From assembly GCA_045540975.1 (NCBI GenBank), contig JAZQIE010000134.1, positions 1 to 39,848 of the forward strand: a DNA stretch of 39,848 bases, read 5' to 3'. The stretch is from SIG510 sp045540975. GTDB taxonomy: Bacteria; Bacillota; Clostridia; Oscillospirales; JAAYXM01. The position numbers were made by a program, and so were the translations under genes. The stretch's first letter is position 1, and each line of letters opens with the position of its first letter. A model generated the notes under the pieces. It was not told the DNA's origin. It did no database searches and saw only the letters and a program-made list of their open reading frames with translations. This document shows positions 22,286-30,844 of the stretch, piece after piece.

Positions 22286-24922
22286 ATGGCAAAGCAGTTG
22301 GATAAAGTTTATGATCCGAAGCACGTTGAAGAACGGCTGTATCAATTTTGGCAGGATAACGGCTATTTCCGTGCGGAAGTAGATCCGAACAAACCTGCAT
22401 TTTCAATCGTCATGCCGCCGCCAAATGTCACAGGTCAGCTTCATTTGGGGCATGCATTCGACTCAACCCTTCAGGATATTCTGACCCGTGTAAAGCGTAT
22501 GCAGGGGTATAGTGCTCTGTGGCTTCCCGGCACTGATCATGCGGGCATTGCAACTCAGATTAAGGTCGAAGAGAATCTGCGTGTCGAACAGGGCCTCACC
22601 CGTTATGATTTGGGACGCGAAAAGTTCTTGGACCTTGTTTGGGATTGGAAGAACAAATACGGCGATCGTATCGTTGAACAGCAGAAGAAGCTCGGCACCT
22701 CCTGCGATTGGAGCCGCGCTCGTTTCACCATGGACGATGTTTGTGCAAAAGCTGTTCGCGAGGTCTTTGTTCGTCTGTACGAAAAGGGACTCATCTACAA
22801 AGGCAGCCGCATCATCAACTGGTGTCCGAACTGCACCACCGCACTTTCCGATGCAGAAGTCGAATATGCGGAAAAAGCAGGCCATTTCTGGCACATTAAG
22901 TACCCGATTGTCGGTTCCGATGAGTATCTCACCATCGCAACCACACGCCCCGAAACCCTGCTGGGTGATAGCGCTGTTGCAGTTCACCCGGATGACGAGC
23001 GTTACAAACACCTGGTCGGCAAGAAGGTCTTGCTGCCGCTCATGAACCGTGAAATTCCGATCGTTGCCGACGAATACGTCGAGATGGACTTCGGTACCGG
23101 TTGTGTTAAGATCACCCCGAGCCATGACCCGAACGACTTTGAGGTCGGTAAGCGCCATAATCTCGAAGAAATCCTTGTGATGGACGAGAATGCATGCATC
23201 AATGAAAACGGCGGCAAATACCAGGGTCTTGACCGTTACGAAGCTCGTAAGCAGATCGTTGCGGACTTAGAAGCGGAAGGTTATCTCTTGAAGATTGAAG
23301 ACCATGCGCACAACGTCGGCTCCTGCTACCGTTGCGGCACCGTTGTTGAGCCGATCACTTCTGCGCAGTGGTTTGTTAAGATGGGTCCGCTTGCGGAAGA
23401 AGCAATCCGCGTTGTTAAGGACGGCACCATTCAGTTTGTGCCCGACCGTTTCAGCAAGATTTACCTCAACTGGATGGAAAATGTCCATGACTGGTGTATC
23501 TCCCGTCAGCTTTGGTGGGGTCACCGCATCCCGGCATTCTACTGTGATGAATGCGGCCACACCAACGTATCCCGCGAAGACCCGACCGTTTGTGAGAAGT
23601 GCGGCTCAACTCACCTGACACAAGACGAGGATGTTCTGGATACCTGGTTCTCCTCCGCGCTTTGGCCGTTCTCCACTTTGGGTTGGCCGGAAAAGACACC
23701 GGAACTCGATTACTTCTATCCGACCTCTGTTATGGTCACGGGCTACGATATCATTTTCTTCTGGGTTGCCCGTATGATTTTCTCCGGTATGGAGCAGATG
23801 GAAAAAGAGCCGTTTAAGACCGTCTTTATCCACGGTATCGTTCGTGACGCGCAGGGCCGCAAAATGTCCAAGTCTTTGGGCAACGGCGTTGATCCGCTGG
23901 AAATTGTTGAAAAGTACGGTGCAGACGCACTCCGCTTCTCTCTCGCAACCGGTAACTCTCCCGGTAACGACACCCGTTTCCACATCGAGCGCATTGAAGC
24001 AAACCGCAACTTTGCGAATAAGATTTGGAATGCTTCCCGTTTTGTGCTCATGAATCTCACCGACGAAACTCCGTACATGTTTGACTCCGCTAAACTGGAA
24101 CTTCCGGATAAGTGGATTCTCACCCGTTACAACCGACTGGTACGCGAAGTTACCGACAACATCGACCACTATGAGCTCGGTGTTGCCGCACAGAAGCTTT
24201 ACGACTTTATCTGGGACGATTTCTGCGATTGGTACATCGAACTGGTCAAACCGCGTCTTTCCGACGGCGCGGAAAACCGCGAGACCGCAGAACGTGTTCT
24301 GTGCTATGTCCTTTCCAACACGTTAAAGCTCTTGCATCCGTTCATGCCGTTTATTACCGAAGAAATTTGGCAGACTCTGCCGCATGAAGGCGAGTCCATC
24401 ATGATTTCCGAGTGGCCGAAGGCCGATGATTCCCTCGTCTTTGACGATGCGGCAACCATGGAAGTTTTGATGGATGCAATTCGCGGCATTCGTAACCGCC
24501 GTGCGGAAATGAATGTACCGCCCTCCAAGAAGGCGCATTTGATTGTTGTTTCCGAATCCGACGATACGCGCAATGCATTCAATGCAGGTGAAGCATTCCT
24601 TGCAAAGCTCGCTTATGCAAGCAGCATTGAAGTGGTATCCGATGCTCCGTCCGATATTTCCGGCATGGTCAGCGTAATTACCAACGCGGCTACCCTTTAT
24701 ATCCCGATGAGCGAACTGATTGATTTGGAAAAAGAAATCGCACGTCTGAATAAGGAAAAAGAAAAGACCTTGAAGGATGTCAATATGCTCAAAAACAAGC
24801 TTGCAAACGAAGGCTTCCTTGCAAAGGCTCCGGAAGCGGTTGTTGCGGCAGAGCGCGAGAAACTTGCAAATGCAGAGGCTCGCCTTGAAAACATTGAAGA
24901 GAGTTTGAAGCAGCTGAACTGA
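22286..24922 (+). CDS. valS: Valyl-tRNA synthetase
   Basis: An 878-residue class I synthetase. It has the HIGH motif in MPPPNVTGQLHLGHAFDST, the editing domain with TTRPETLLGDSAVAVHP, a zinc-type region (SCYRCGT, CDECGHTN, CEKCGST), and KMSKS in GRKMSKSLGNGVDP. The C-terminal anticodon-binding domain is followed by a ValRS-type coiled-coil arm (about residues 810-878; DLEKEIARLNKEKEKTLKD). The start at 22286 is set by AAGGAGGAT right after the T-box terminator. It is co-transcribed with folC, 14 nt downstream. Confidence 0.98.
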   Translation: MAKQLDKVYDPKHVEERLYQFWQDNGYFRAEVDPNKPAFSIVMPPPNVTGQLHLGHAFDSTLQDILTRVKRMQGYSALWLPGTDHAGIATQIKVEENLRVEQGLTRYDLGREKFLDLVWDWKNKYGDRIVEQQKKLGTSCDWSRARFTMDDVCAKAVREVFVRLYEKGLIYKGSRIINWCPNCTTALSDAEVEYAEKAGHFWHIKYPIVGSDEYLTIATTRPETLLGDSAVAVHPDDERYKHLVGKKVLLPLMNREIPIVADEYVEMDFGTGCVKITPSHDPNDFEVGKRHNLEEILVMDENACINENGGKYQGLDRYEARKQIVADLEAEGYLLKIEDHAHNVGSCYRCGTVVEPITSAQWFVKMGPLAEEAIRVVKDGTIQFVPDRFSKIYLNWMENVHDWCISRQLWWGHRIPAFYCDECGHTNVSREDPTVCEKCGSTHLTQDEDVLDTWFSSALWPFSTLGWPEKTPELDYFYPTSVMVTGYDIIFFWVARMIFSGMEQMEKEPFKTVFIHGIVRDAQGRKMSKSLGNGVDPLEIVEKYGADALRFSLATGNSPGNDTRFHIERIEANRNFANKIWNASRFVLMNLTDETPYMFDSAKLELPDKWILTRYNRLVREVTDNIDHYELGVAAQKLYDFIWDDFCDWYIELVKPRLSDGAENRETAERVLCYVLSNTLKLLHPFMPFITEEIWQTLPHEGESIMISEWPKADDSLVFDDAATMEVLMDAIRGIRNRRAEMNVPPSKKAHLIVVSESDDTRNAFNAGEAFLAKLAYASSIEVVSDAPSDISGMVSVITNAATLYIPMSELIDLEKEIARLNKEKEKTLKDVNMLKNKLANEGFLAKAPEAVVAAEREKLANAEARLENIEESLKQLN

Positions 24923-24936
24923 TTGGAGGACTTGCC

Positions 24937-26199
24937 ATGACCTATCGGGAAGCGCTGGATGCAGTCCAATCCACTCCGCAGTTTTCTTCAACAAGCACCC
25001 TGTCCAGAATCAATTTTCTTTTGGACACGCTCAACCGACCGGAACAACAACTCAACATTGTTCATGTGGCAGGCACCAACGGAAAAGGCAGTACTTCTAC
25101 CATGACAGCACGTGTATTGGAAGAGCACGGTTATAAAACCGGGCTCTTCCTTTCCCCATATGTGGTCACGTTTCGGGAGCGGGTTTCGATCAACGGAGTC
25201 CCGATATCGGAAGATGCGTTTGCCTGCCTTGCGGAATCACTCTTGCAGATTGCCTACACAATGCCTGACAAGCCCAATTTTTTTGAACTTATGACCGCAT
25301 TGGCATTGCAGTATTTCGCAAATCAAAACTGTGATTTTGCGGTACTTGAGGTCGGCATGGGCGGAAGGCTTGATGCGACAAATGCGATTTCAACTCCCCT
25401 TGTTTCCGCCATCACCCCGATTGCACTCGACCATACCGCATATCTCGGTGATACCACAGAAAAAATCGCGTTTGAAAAGGCCGGAATCATCAAGCGCGGG
25501 TGCATTGCCGTCTCTGCATCCGCACAACCTACCGATGCCATGAATGTCATTCAATCCGTCTGTGCAGAAACAAAAGTACCGCTTTTTGTTGCGCCAAAAC
25601 CTCAAAATGTGCGCTGCACTTTGGATGAAACCCATTTTTCACATCATGACAGATCGTTCCGTTTAAAACTCCTCGGTCCTCATCAAGCGGACAACGCTTG
25701 TACCGTTCTTACAATTTGCGAAGCGCTGAAAGAACAAGGGGTACCACTTCTGGATACGCTCTGTGCAAGCGGTATCGAGAAAGCAAGTTTGCCTGCGCGT
25801 TTGGAGGTACTGTCACGCCACCCGTATTGTCTGTTGGACGGCGGGCACAATCCCGCAGGCATTTCAGCGTTGTTTACTTACTTAAACCGTGTGGAACACA
25901 AAGGAACTGTCATCACGGTATTCGGCTGCTTGAAAGACAAAGGGTTTGAGGAAATGTGCGGTATCGTTTCTCAAAACAGCGATATTGTCATCACAACCCT
26001 GCCCCCGTCTCCGCGAGCGGCTGACGCTTCCATTCTGGCACCGCACTTATCGGTCCGAGAGTTGTATCATTGCCCGATTCCGCGCGAAGCATTCGAGAAG
26101 GCGGTACAGCTTTCTTCACCGGACGACTTGATTGTCATCTGCGGCTCGCTCTATCTTGCGGGTGAAATCAAGCGCAGCCTGATTCGACAGGATATTTAA
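24937..26199 (+). CDS. folC: Bifunctional folylpolyglutamate / dihydrofolate synthase
   Basis: A 420-residue Mur-ligase-type ATP-dependent enzyme that adds glutamates to folates. The P-loop is VAGTNGKGSTSTMTARVLEE (about residues 47-66). The family LFLSPYVVTFRERVSINGVPI segment follows, then VLEVGMGGRLDATNAI, and the C-terminal LLDGGHNPAG motif. The SD is TTGGAGGA. The valS-folC pairing is conserved in Firmicutes. The end of the gene contains a perfect Spo0A box for the next operon (26183-26189). Confidence 0.95.
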   Translation: MTYREALDAVQSTPQFSSTSTLSRINFLLDTLNRPEQQLNIVHVAGTNGKGSTSTMTARVLEEHGYKTGLFLSPYVVTFRERVSINGVPISEDAFACLAESLLQIAYTMPDKPNFFELMTALALQYFANQNCDFAVLEVGMGGRLDATNAISTPLVSAITPIALDHTAYLGDTTEKIAFEKAGIIKRGCIAVSASAQPTDAMNVIQSVCAETKVPLFVAPKPQNVRCTLDETHFSHHDRSFRLKLLGPHQADNACTVLTICEALKEQGVPLLDTLCASGIEKASLPARLEVLSRHPYCLLDGGHNPAGISALFTYLNRVEHKGTVITVFGCLKDKGFEEMCGIVSQNSDIVITTLPPSPRAADASILAPHLSVRELYHCPIPREAFEKAVQLSSPDDLIVICGSLYLAGEIKRSLIRQDI

Positions 26200-26216
26200 A
26201 CGAAAGCATGTATAAT
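26183..26216 (+). promoter_or_regulatory. Candidate Spo0A/SigH-controlled spoIIA promoter
   Basis: TTCGACA (26183-26189) is the exact complement of the 0A box TGTCGAA. It overlaps ACAGGATAT (26187-26195), which fits the SigH -35 consensus RnAGGAnnT. GTATAAT (26210-26216) would be the -10. The whole element sits in the last codons of folC and just beyond, as expected for the spoIIA operon that starts at 26269. Functional use is inferred. Confidence 0.65.
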
Positions 26217-26247
26217 CCCCATGTAGGACAAGCTACATGGGGATTTT
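26217..26247 (+). terminator. Terminator of valS-folC, nested at the spoIIA start
   Basis: A perfect 10-bp stem (26217-26226 with 26233-26242) with loop GACAAG and ATTTTT tail directly abuts the spoIIA -10 element. It should stop folC transcripts, whereas spoIIA transcripts starting near 26223 would lack most of the 5' arm. Confidence 0.85.
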
Positions 26248-26268
26248 TGTTTTGAAAGGAGGATTTTT

Positions 26269-26610
26269 ATGAATGTGATGAGTGTTACCCATAACGGAGA
26301 AACCACGATTTGTTTGGAAGGTGAACTGGATCACCACGCGGCAAAGCCGATTTTAACACGAATTATGCAAATTTTAGACATTGAAGCACCGCACAGTCTT
26401 GTCATCGACCTCAAATCACTTAGTTTTATGGACAGCTCCGGGATTGCGGTTATATTACAAACATTCCGTCGTACCAAAACATTCGGAAATAAGTTTTCTG
26501 TTATTAACATTCCGACACACGCATTTCGCATTTTTCGTGCCGCAGGTTTAACTCGCATGATTCCGATGCACGAACGCCCCAAAACCGAAAGGAGGACTCC
26601 CATCCGATGA
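26269..26610 (+). CDS. spoIIAA: Anti-sigma F factor antagonist SpoIIAA
   Basis: A 113-residue STAS-domain protein that, when dephosphorylated, releases SigF from SpoIIAB in the forespore. The N-terminal GELDHHAAKPI and the phosphorylation loop SFMDSSGIAVIL (Ser57 corresponds to B. subtilis Ser58) are diagnostic. Start follows AAAGGAGGA. Its stop overlaps the spoIIAB start (ATGA at 26607-26610). Confidence 0.96.
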   Translation: MNVMSVTHNGETTICLEGELDHHAAKPILTRIMQILDIEAPHSLVIDLKSLSFMDSSGIAVILQTFRRTKTFGNKFSVINIPTHAFRIFRAAGLTRMIPMHERPKTERRTPIR

Positions 26611-27056
26611 AACCAATCAACGAAATGTCATTGACCCTTACAAGCAAATCCGCAAACGAAGGCTTTGCCCGCACCGCGGTTGCGGCGTTTGTCGCGCAAC
26701 TCGATCCCACGCTCGATGAGCTTGGCGATATCAAAACCGCGGTCAGCGAAGCGGTCACGAATTGTATTGTTCACGCTTACCCGGATACCATGGAGAAAAT
26801 CTACATAAAGACACGTTTATTTGAAAACAATCTCGTTGAGATTACTGTCCGCGATCGCGGTGCCGGAATTCCGAATGTGGATCAGGCGCGTGAGCCGATG
26901 TATACCACAGGCGACTCAGAGCGGAGCGGCATGGGATTCACCATCATGGAAAGCTTTATGGATTCGTTGAAGGTACGTTCCGTTTTGGGAAAAGGTACTA
27001 CCGTGACCATGACAAAACGAATCTCCATGCGCCTTTCCGGGAGGCAGACGCCTTGA
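26607..27056 (+). CDS. spoIIAB: Anti-sigma F factor / serine kinase SpoIIAB
   Basis: A 149-residue GHKL-type ATPase that binds SigF and phosphorylates SpoIIAA. The N box EAVTNCIVHAYP, the G1 box VRDRGAGIPN and the GMGFTIMESFMDSL segment are all present. It overlaps spoIIAA by 4 nt and sigF by 4 nt, so the three proteins are made in coupled amounts. Confidence 0.96.
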   Translation: MKPINEMSLTLTSKSANEGFARTAVAAFVAQLDPTLDELGDIKTAVSEAVTNCIVHAYPDTMEKIYIKTRLFENNLVEITVRDRGAGIPNVDQAREPMYTTGDSERSGMGFTIMESFMDSLKVRSVLGKGTTVTMTKRISMRLSGRQTP

Positions 27057-27754
27057 ACAATCAGGCTGAATTGATTGCTTCCGCGCAAAGCGGCGATACC
27101 GATTCCTACGAGAAACTAATCGAGCAAAACACCCCACTGGTTTGGAGTATTGTGCGGAGATTTGCTTCGCGTGGGATTGATTCCGACGATTTGTTTCAAC
27201 TCGGCTGTATGGGGCTGTTAAAAGCCATTCAAGGGTTTGATGCGAATCTGGGAAACCAATTCTCCACCTATGCTGTTCCGAAAATTGCAGGTGAAATCCG
27301 CCGTTTTTTAAGAGATGACGGACCGATTAAAGTAAGCCGTTCTCTCAAAGAACGTGCCTATCATTTAAACAGATTACGCGAATCACTGTGTCAAAAGCAC
27401 GGCAGAGAGCCCACACTCTCCGAACTTTCCGAACAAAGCGGGTGGTCACTCGAAGAGATTGCAGAAATCGATTGCGCGTGCTCCCCTACCGATTCGTTAA
27501 GCAGAGACGCCTCAGAAGACGGTCCCGATTTGGAATCAACTTTGGGCGACCAAGGGATTGAAGACACGGTTTTGGACCGCGTTACGATCACCGATGCCAT
27601 AAAGTCACTTAGCACGCGGGAGCAAATTGTGATTTCGGCGCGATTCTTCCGCGGATTGACCCAAGACAAAACCTCGAAATTGCTCGGTGTTTCTCAAGTT
27701 CAGGTTTCCCGAATCGAGCGTACCGCAATTAAAAAACTGCGTGAATTGCTGTAA
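27053..27754 (+). CDS. sigF: RNA polymerase sporulation sigma factor SigF
   Basis: A 233-residue forespore sigma factor, last gene of the spoIIA operon. Region 2 reads LVWSIVRRFASRGIDSDDLFQLGCMGLLKAIQGFDANLGNQFSTYAVPKIAGEIRRFLRDDG (abridged features: DDLFQ and GEIRRFLRDDG), region 3 has REPTLSELSEQSGWS, and region 4 has LSTREQIVISARFFRGLTQ and LLGVSQVQVSRIER. The start codon is TTG at 27053, with GGGAGG 8 nt upstream and overlapping the TGA of spoIIAB (TTGA). Confidence 0.95.
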   Translation: MNNQAELIASAQSGDTDSYEKLIEQNTPLVWSIVRRFASRGIDSDDLFQLGCMGLLKAIQGFDANLGNQFSTYAVPKIAGEIRRFLRDDGPIKVSRSLKERAYHLNRLRESLCQKHGREPTLSELSEQSGWSLEEIAEIDCACSPTDSLSRDASEDGPDLESTLGDQGIEDTVLDRVTITDAIKSLSTREQIVISARFFRGLTQDKTSKLLGVSQVQVSRIERTAIKKLRELL

Positions 27755-27774
27755 CACAATCACGCAGTTTTTTT
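27731..27774 (+). terminator. Terminator of spoIIA operon overlapping the sigF 3' end
   Basis: A 14-bp stem (27731-27744 with 27760-27773) whose left arm encodes the last SigF residues, followed by a run of Ts. It may also serve the convergent membrane protein gene, whose stop starts at 27773. Confidence 0.8.
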
Positions 27775-28174
27775 AATACCGTTTCAAACGAATCCGAGTG
27801 GCGGAAAGGATTCCGCCAAGAAGGCCTCCGATTAAGCAGCAAAGAAGGAGTTTCAACTCCCATGTACTCGGTGCCAAACGGAGAAACACCAAAAGACCGG
27901 TCAAATAGGACAGCGCATATTGAACGATACCGTGTATGATGCCGAATACCAATCCGCGCCCCAACTGTTTTCCGGACAGATACGCGCTGAGTACACAAGA
28001 TAACAGCCCAACCGCAGCAGGAATCCAATTTACAGCGGTCTCGGGCAGCCACTCAGCCCAAATCATCACAGAGGAAACAAGCAAAAGACACAGACCAAAG
28101 AAAAACCCAACAAGTGCATTCAGCAATAACACCAACGGAGTTTTCCAAGCACTTGCCCCTTGTTCCTGATACAT
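27773..28174 (-). CDS. TIGR04086-like membrane protein
   Basis: A 133-residue protein with four predicted helices (about residues 12-36, 46-66, 72-95 and 104-125) and short loops. The layout and its position after yajC fit the TIGR04086 family, a Clostridia membrane protein of unknown function commonly found next to yajC. The start codon at 28174 follows a GGAGGGG SD that is buried in the 3' arm of a hairpin; the T-run of this hairpin runs right up to the ATG, so expression is probably restricted. Confidence 0.75.
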   Translation of the reverse strand: MYQEQGASAWKTPLVLLLNALVGFFFGLCLLLVSSVMIWAEWLPETAVNWIPAAVGLLSCVLSAYLSGKQLGRGLVFGIIHGIVQYALSYLTGLLVFLRLAPSTWELKLLLCCLIGGLLGGILSATRIRLKRY

Positions 28175-28223
28175 AAAAAATCCCCTCCAAGCACGATGTT
28201 GTTCTATCCATATGCTTGGAGGG
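28175..28223 (-). promoter_or_regulatory. yajC terminator that also sequesters the next gene's SD
   Basis: An 11-bp perfect stem (28183-28193 with 28213-28223) with a 19-nt loop is followed on the minus strand by A then TTTTTT and directly by ATG. The 3' arm is TGCTTGGAGGG and contains the only SD of the membrane protein gene. Confidence 0.7.
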
Positions 28224-28229
28224 AAAATT

Positions 28230-28589
28230 TTATTCTTCTGTGGTTTCTTCGTTTTCAGCCGCAGGCTCGTCTTTCGGAATCACCTGACTGACAGCTGCGC
28301 GGAGCATACGGATTTTGTTTCTGTCCGCACCGGTTTCGAGGGTGATCTGATCGTCCTTGATGTTGGTAACTTTACCGACAATGCCTCCGATGGTAACGAT
28401 TTCATCGCCTACGCGAAGATTGTCGCGCATATCGTTGATTTGTTTGTTTTTCTTCTTTTCCGGACGGATAAGGAAGAAATAGAACACAACAAAAATCAGA
28501 ATAATCGGCAAAAAGGACATCAACGGGTTCGGCTGTTCGCCATTTGCTGCCGCAGGAGCCTGCGCCATCAAGAATGCAAGAATTTCCAT
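28230..28589 (-). CDS. yajC: Preprotein translocase subunit YajC
   Basis: A 119-residue accessory subunit of the SecDF-YajC complex. A single membrane helix (about residues 24-42, MSFLPIILIFVVFYFFLIRP) is followed by the hallmark RPEKKKNKQIN and the small domain LRVGDEIVTIGGIVGKVTNI. The tail is acidic. The SD is GGAGG. It has its own promoter in the 72-nt gap after tgt, in addition to possible read-through from queA-tgt. Confidence 0.95.
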   Translation of the reverse strand: MEILAFLMAQAPAAANGEQPNPLMSFLPIILIFVVFYFFLIRPEKKKNKQINDMRDNLRVGDEIVTIGGIVGKVTNIKDDQITLETGADRNKIRMLRAAVSQVIPKDEPAAENEETTEE

Positions 28590-28622
28590 AAATGAAAAAC
28601 CTCCAAAAAATGTATTACTGTT

Positions 28623-28651
28623 ATTATAACGGATTCTATCGAAAATTACAA
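28623..28651 (-). promoter_or_regulatory. SigA-type promoter of yajC
   Basis: On the minus strand TTGTAA (28651-28646), a 17-bp spacer and a perfect TATAAT (28628-28623). Confidence 0.65.
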
Positions 28652-28661
28652 GAAGAACTTT

Positions 28662-29795
28662 TTATCGTCTTGCATCGATTTTCCCCGAATACTCACGACG
28701 GAAGGATTCAAATGTTCCCGTATCAAGTGCATTTCGGATTTCTTCCATCAAGTGATTGTAGAAATAAAGATTGTGCATCACACCCAAGCGCATGGCTAAA
28801 ATCTCCTCTGCTTTAAAGAGATGGCGTAAATACGCTCTGGAATAGTTTTTACACACCGGACAATCACAGTGTTCATCCACGGGGCGGTCATCGGTTTTAT
28901 ACTTTTCATTTTTCAGATTGATACAACCCGAACTCCAAGTATACAAATGCCCGTGACGTGCATTTCGCGCAGGCAACACACAATCAAAGAAATCGATTCC
29001 GCGCGCGACTCCCTCAATCAAGTTGCTGGGTGTTCCGACCCCCATGAGATAGCGCGGTTTGTCCTTCGGCATAAAGGGCTCCACCGCATCAATGATACGG
29101 TACATTTCTTCGGTCGGTTCACCGACCGCAAGTCCGCCGATGGCATACCCCGGAAGATCCAACTTTGCAATTTCTTTCATATGCTCCACACGCAAATCCG
29201 CATAGGTACCGCCTTGGTTGATGCCAAAGAGCATCTGACCCGGATTGACCGCATCGGGGCGCGAATTAAGTTCATTGAGCGCAATTTTGCAGCGTTCCAG
29301 CCAACGGGTGGTACGCGCAATAGAGTTTTTGACATAGTCGTAAGTAGACGGATTTTCAAAGCATTCGTCAAAAGCCATAACGATATCCGACCCCAAAGCC
29401 GACTGCACCGCCATAGACTCCTCGGGACCCATAAAAATCTTGCGACCGTCGATATGCGAGGAGAAGGTAACCCCCTCCTCTTTGATTTTCCGCAGTCCCG
29501 CAAGGGAAAACACTTGGAATCCGCCCGAATCGGTCAGAATCGGATGCGACCAATTCATAAACTTGTGCAGCCCGCCCATTGCACGAACCACATCCTCGCC
29601 CGGACGCAGATGCAAATGATAGGTGTTGGACAAGGCTACCTGACATCCGATTTCCTCAAGATCTTGTGCGGAAAGGCCGCCTTTGATTGCCGCTTGAGTA
29701 GCAACATTCATAAACACCGGGGTTTGTACAACACCGTGCGGAGTTTCAAAACTCCCACGGCGTGCACGCCCTTCTGTGGTAAGTATTGTCAGCAT
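28662..29795 (-). CDS. tgt: Queuine/7-aminomethyl-7-deazaguanine tRNA-ribosyltransferase
   Basis: A 377-residue TIM-barrel enzyme that exchanges guanine 34 of GUN-anticodon tRNAs for preQ1. Visible motifs are LSNTYHLHLRPGE, the catalytic-Asp loop LTDSGGFQVFS, FDECFENPS, the second key Asp in DFFDCVLPARNARHG, and the zinc site CDCPVCKNYSRAYLRHL. It lies 13 nt after queA, so preQ1 insertion and its further modification are encoded together. No preQ1 biosynthesis genes are in view. Confidence 0.97.
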   Translation of the reverse strand: MLTILTTEGRARRGSFETPHGVVQTPVFMNVATQAAIKGGLSAQDLEEIGCQVALSNTYHLHLRPGEDVVRAMGGLHKFMNWSHPILTDSGGFQVFSLAGLRKIKEEGVTFSSHIDGRKIFMGPEESMAVQSALGSDIVMAFDECFENPSTYDYVKNSIARTTRWLERCKIALNELNSRPDAVNPGQMLFGINQGGTYADLRVEHMKEIAKLDLPGYAIGGLAVGEPTEEMYRIIDAVEPFMPKDKPRYLMGVGTPSNLIEGVARGIDFFDCVLPARNARHGHLYTWSSGCINLKNEKYKTDDRPVDEHCDCPVCKNYSRAYLRHLFKAEEILAMRLGVMHNLYFYNHLMEEIRNALDTGTFESFRREYSGKIDARR

Positions 29796-29808
29796 AACAG
29801 ACTCCTTT

Positions 29809-30831
29809 TTATAAAATCAGCATGGCATCACCGAAACTGAAAAAGCGGTAACGCTCGTTGATTGCCTCATTGTATGCATTCAGCACAAACTCACGCCCCG
29901 CAAGTGCCGATACAAGCATGATCAGCGTACTCTCGGGAAGATGGAAGTTGGTGATAAGCGCATCCAACACTTTGAATCGATATCCCGGATAGATAAAGAT
30001 ATCGGTCCACCCGGACGGACGTGCAAGCGTTCCGTCCGAATCATACGCCGATTCAATGGTGCGGCAAGAAGTTGTTCCGACCGCAATAACGCGGCCGCCG
30101 TTTTTCTTTGTTTCCGCAATGATTGATGCGGCTTCCTCCGAAATCTCGTAATATTCCGAGTGCATAATATGTTCGGACAAATCATCCGCTTTGACGGGTC
30201 GGAACGTACCCAGACCGACATGGAGTGTGACAAACGCGAGCTTGATGCCGCGATTCTTTAAATCCTCTAAGAGTTCTTGGGTGAAATGGAGTCCCGCCGT
30301 GGGTGCTGCCGCAGAGCCGATATGCTTGGAATACACGGTTTGATAGCGCTCCGGATTCTCCAATTTTTCATGGATGTAAGGCGGAAGCGGCATTTGACCG
30401 AGTGCATCCAAGATTTCGAGGAAAACACCTTGATAGTCAAACTTCAACAAACGCTTCCCGTCTTCCAATTCATCGATTACGGTAGCGGAAAGCATTCCGT
30501 CGCCAAAGGAAACGGTTGCTCCGATTCGGGTTTTTCTGCCCGGCTTGGTCAGACACTCCCACACATTATCCCCGCGGTCGCGCAGAAGCAGCACTTCGGT
30601 TGCGCCGCCGCCCGGACGCGCCCCGATGAGGCGTGCGGGCAATACGCGAGAGTCATTGAGCACCAAGCAGTCGCCCGGATTTAAGTATTCCGCAATATCC
30701 GAGAAATGCCGATGCGAGACGGATTCGGCTTCGCGATCGAGCACCAAAAGGCGCGATGCGGTTCTGTTTTCCAGAGGAGTCTGTGCAATCAACTCTTCCG
30801 GTAAGTCAAAATAAAAATCTGATTTTTTCAT
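29809..30831 (-). CDS. queA: S-adenosylmethionine:tRNA ribosyltransferase-isomerase
   Basis: A 340-residue enzyme converting preQ1-tRNA to epoxyqueuosine-tRNA. It begins FYFDLPEELIAQTPLENRTASRLL and has the conserved SAAAPTAGLHFTQELL, HVGLGTFRPVKADDLSEH and TSCRTIES segments. The start at 30831 is chosen because AAGGACG precedes it and the usual MKxSDFYFDLPEELIAQ start appears there. It follows the SpoIID-like gene by 13 nt and precedes tgt by 13 nt. Confidence 0.97.
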   Translation of the reverse strand: MKKSDFYFDLPEELIAQTPLENRTASRLLVLDREAESVSHRHFSDIAEYLNPGDCLVLNDSRVLPARLIGARPGGGATEVLLLRDRGDNVWECLTKPGRKTRIGATVSFGDGMLSATVIDELEDGKRLLKFDYQGVFLEILDALGQMPLPPYIHEKLENPERYQTVYSKHIGSAAAPTAGLHFTQELLEDLKNRGIKLAFVTLHVGLGTFRPVKADDLSEHIMHSEYYEISEEAASIIAETKKNGGRVIAVGTTSCRTIESAYDSDGTLARPSGWTDIFIYPGYRFKVLDALITNFHLPESTLIMLVSALAGREFVLNAYNEAINERYRFFSFGDAMLIL

Positions 30832-30844
30832 GAAAACGTCCTTT

